In this document: in pieces, positions 5,991 to 6,125 of the stretch
How positions within the stretch are numbered: position 1 is the stretch's first letter
How the letters are laid out: each line of letters begins with the position of its first letter
Assembly: GCA_004297635.1 (NCBI GenBank)
Contig: SCUQ01000598.1
Coordinates: 1 to 6,125, forward strand
Reading direction: 5' to 3'
DNA: 6,125 nt
Source of the DNA: Rhizorhabdus sp.
GTDB lineage: Bacteria; Pseudomonadota; Alphaproteobacteria; Sphingomonadales; Sphingomonadaceae
The notes under the pieces: generated by a model
What the model was told of the DNA's origin: nothing
The model's database searches: none
The model's input: the letters and a program-made list of their open reading frames with translations, nothing else
Position numbers and translations under genes: made by a program

Positions 5991-6125
5991 GGATCAGGAT
6001 CGGACCAGCAGCGAAAGGGGTGAACCGTCCATGCACCATCCGGCGCGGCACCGGAAGAGCTGTCGTCGGAGATATTCTGCCGGAACGACGGATTGCCCCG
6101 ATCGCGCGCCAAATTCGTGCTGCAA

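Noticed and set aside
4854..6023. 389-codon open frame on the plus strand opposite the serine hydrolase
   Set aside because: Composition is typical of a GC-rich antisense shadow, there are no recognisable motifs, and the opposite strand carries a complete SxxK/YxN/HRG enzyme.
5991..6125. Possible promoter or RNA gene upstream of the serine hydrolase
   Set aside because: I found no convincing -35/-10 pair, hairpin with T-tract or reading frame with family motifs in this 135-base stretch.

Overview
The window looks like ordinary chromosomal DNA of a GC-rich alphaproteobacterium, most likely a sphingomonad. This rests on base composition, on the DUF1476-bolA-grxD cluster typical of alphaproteobacteria, and on the character of the LeuC, LeuD and DUF1476 proteins. 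I see no tRNA, rRNA, CRISPR array, insertion sequence or prophage gene. Nearly all of the window is coding, and six-frame reading gives many long shadow frames.

Left part (1-1128, minus strand, read right to left): a tight set of DUF1476 (ATP-synthase zeta-type inhibitor), a BolA-family protein, monothiol glutaredoxin GrxD, and the exported N-terminal part of a glycerophosphodiester phosphodiesterase that runs off the left edge. Gaps are 3, 11 and 5 bases, so this is probably one transcript with a weak candidate promoter at 1160-1188. BolA and CGFS glutaredoxins form [2Fe-2S]-bridged complexes used in iron-sulfur trafficking.

Middle part (1214-4055, minus strand): leuC, then a secreted metallo-beta-lactamase-fold hydrolase, then leuD. 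The two isopropylmalate isomerase subunits (leucine biosynthesis) are separated by this unrelated exported enzyme, and both junctions overlap by ATGA, so the three are probably translationally coupled. LeuC needs a [4Fe-4S] cluster, which makes the neighbouring GrxD/BolA pair suggestive, though adjacency is only circumstantial.

Intergenic control region (4056-4213): this divergent region lies between leuC and a stand-alone response regulator. It holds a leuC promoter candidate that would give an almost leaderless mRNA. Beside it are two adjoining palindromes: an 18-bp, AACGTT-centred one resembling LacI-family (PurR-like) operators, and a perfect 14-bp one. This is the most interesting non-coding stretch in the window.

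Right part (4214-5990): a single-domain response regulator on the plus strand converges on a membrane-anchored serine hydrolase of the beta-lactamase/PBP-like family on the minus strand, with a weak hairpin between them. Bases 5991-6125 hold no gene I can recognise. I found no clearly new multi-gene system. The best leads are the LacI-like operator and the hydrolase embedded between leuC and leuD.
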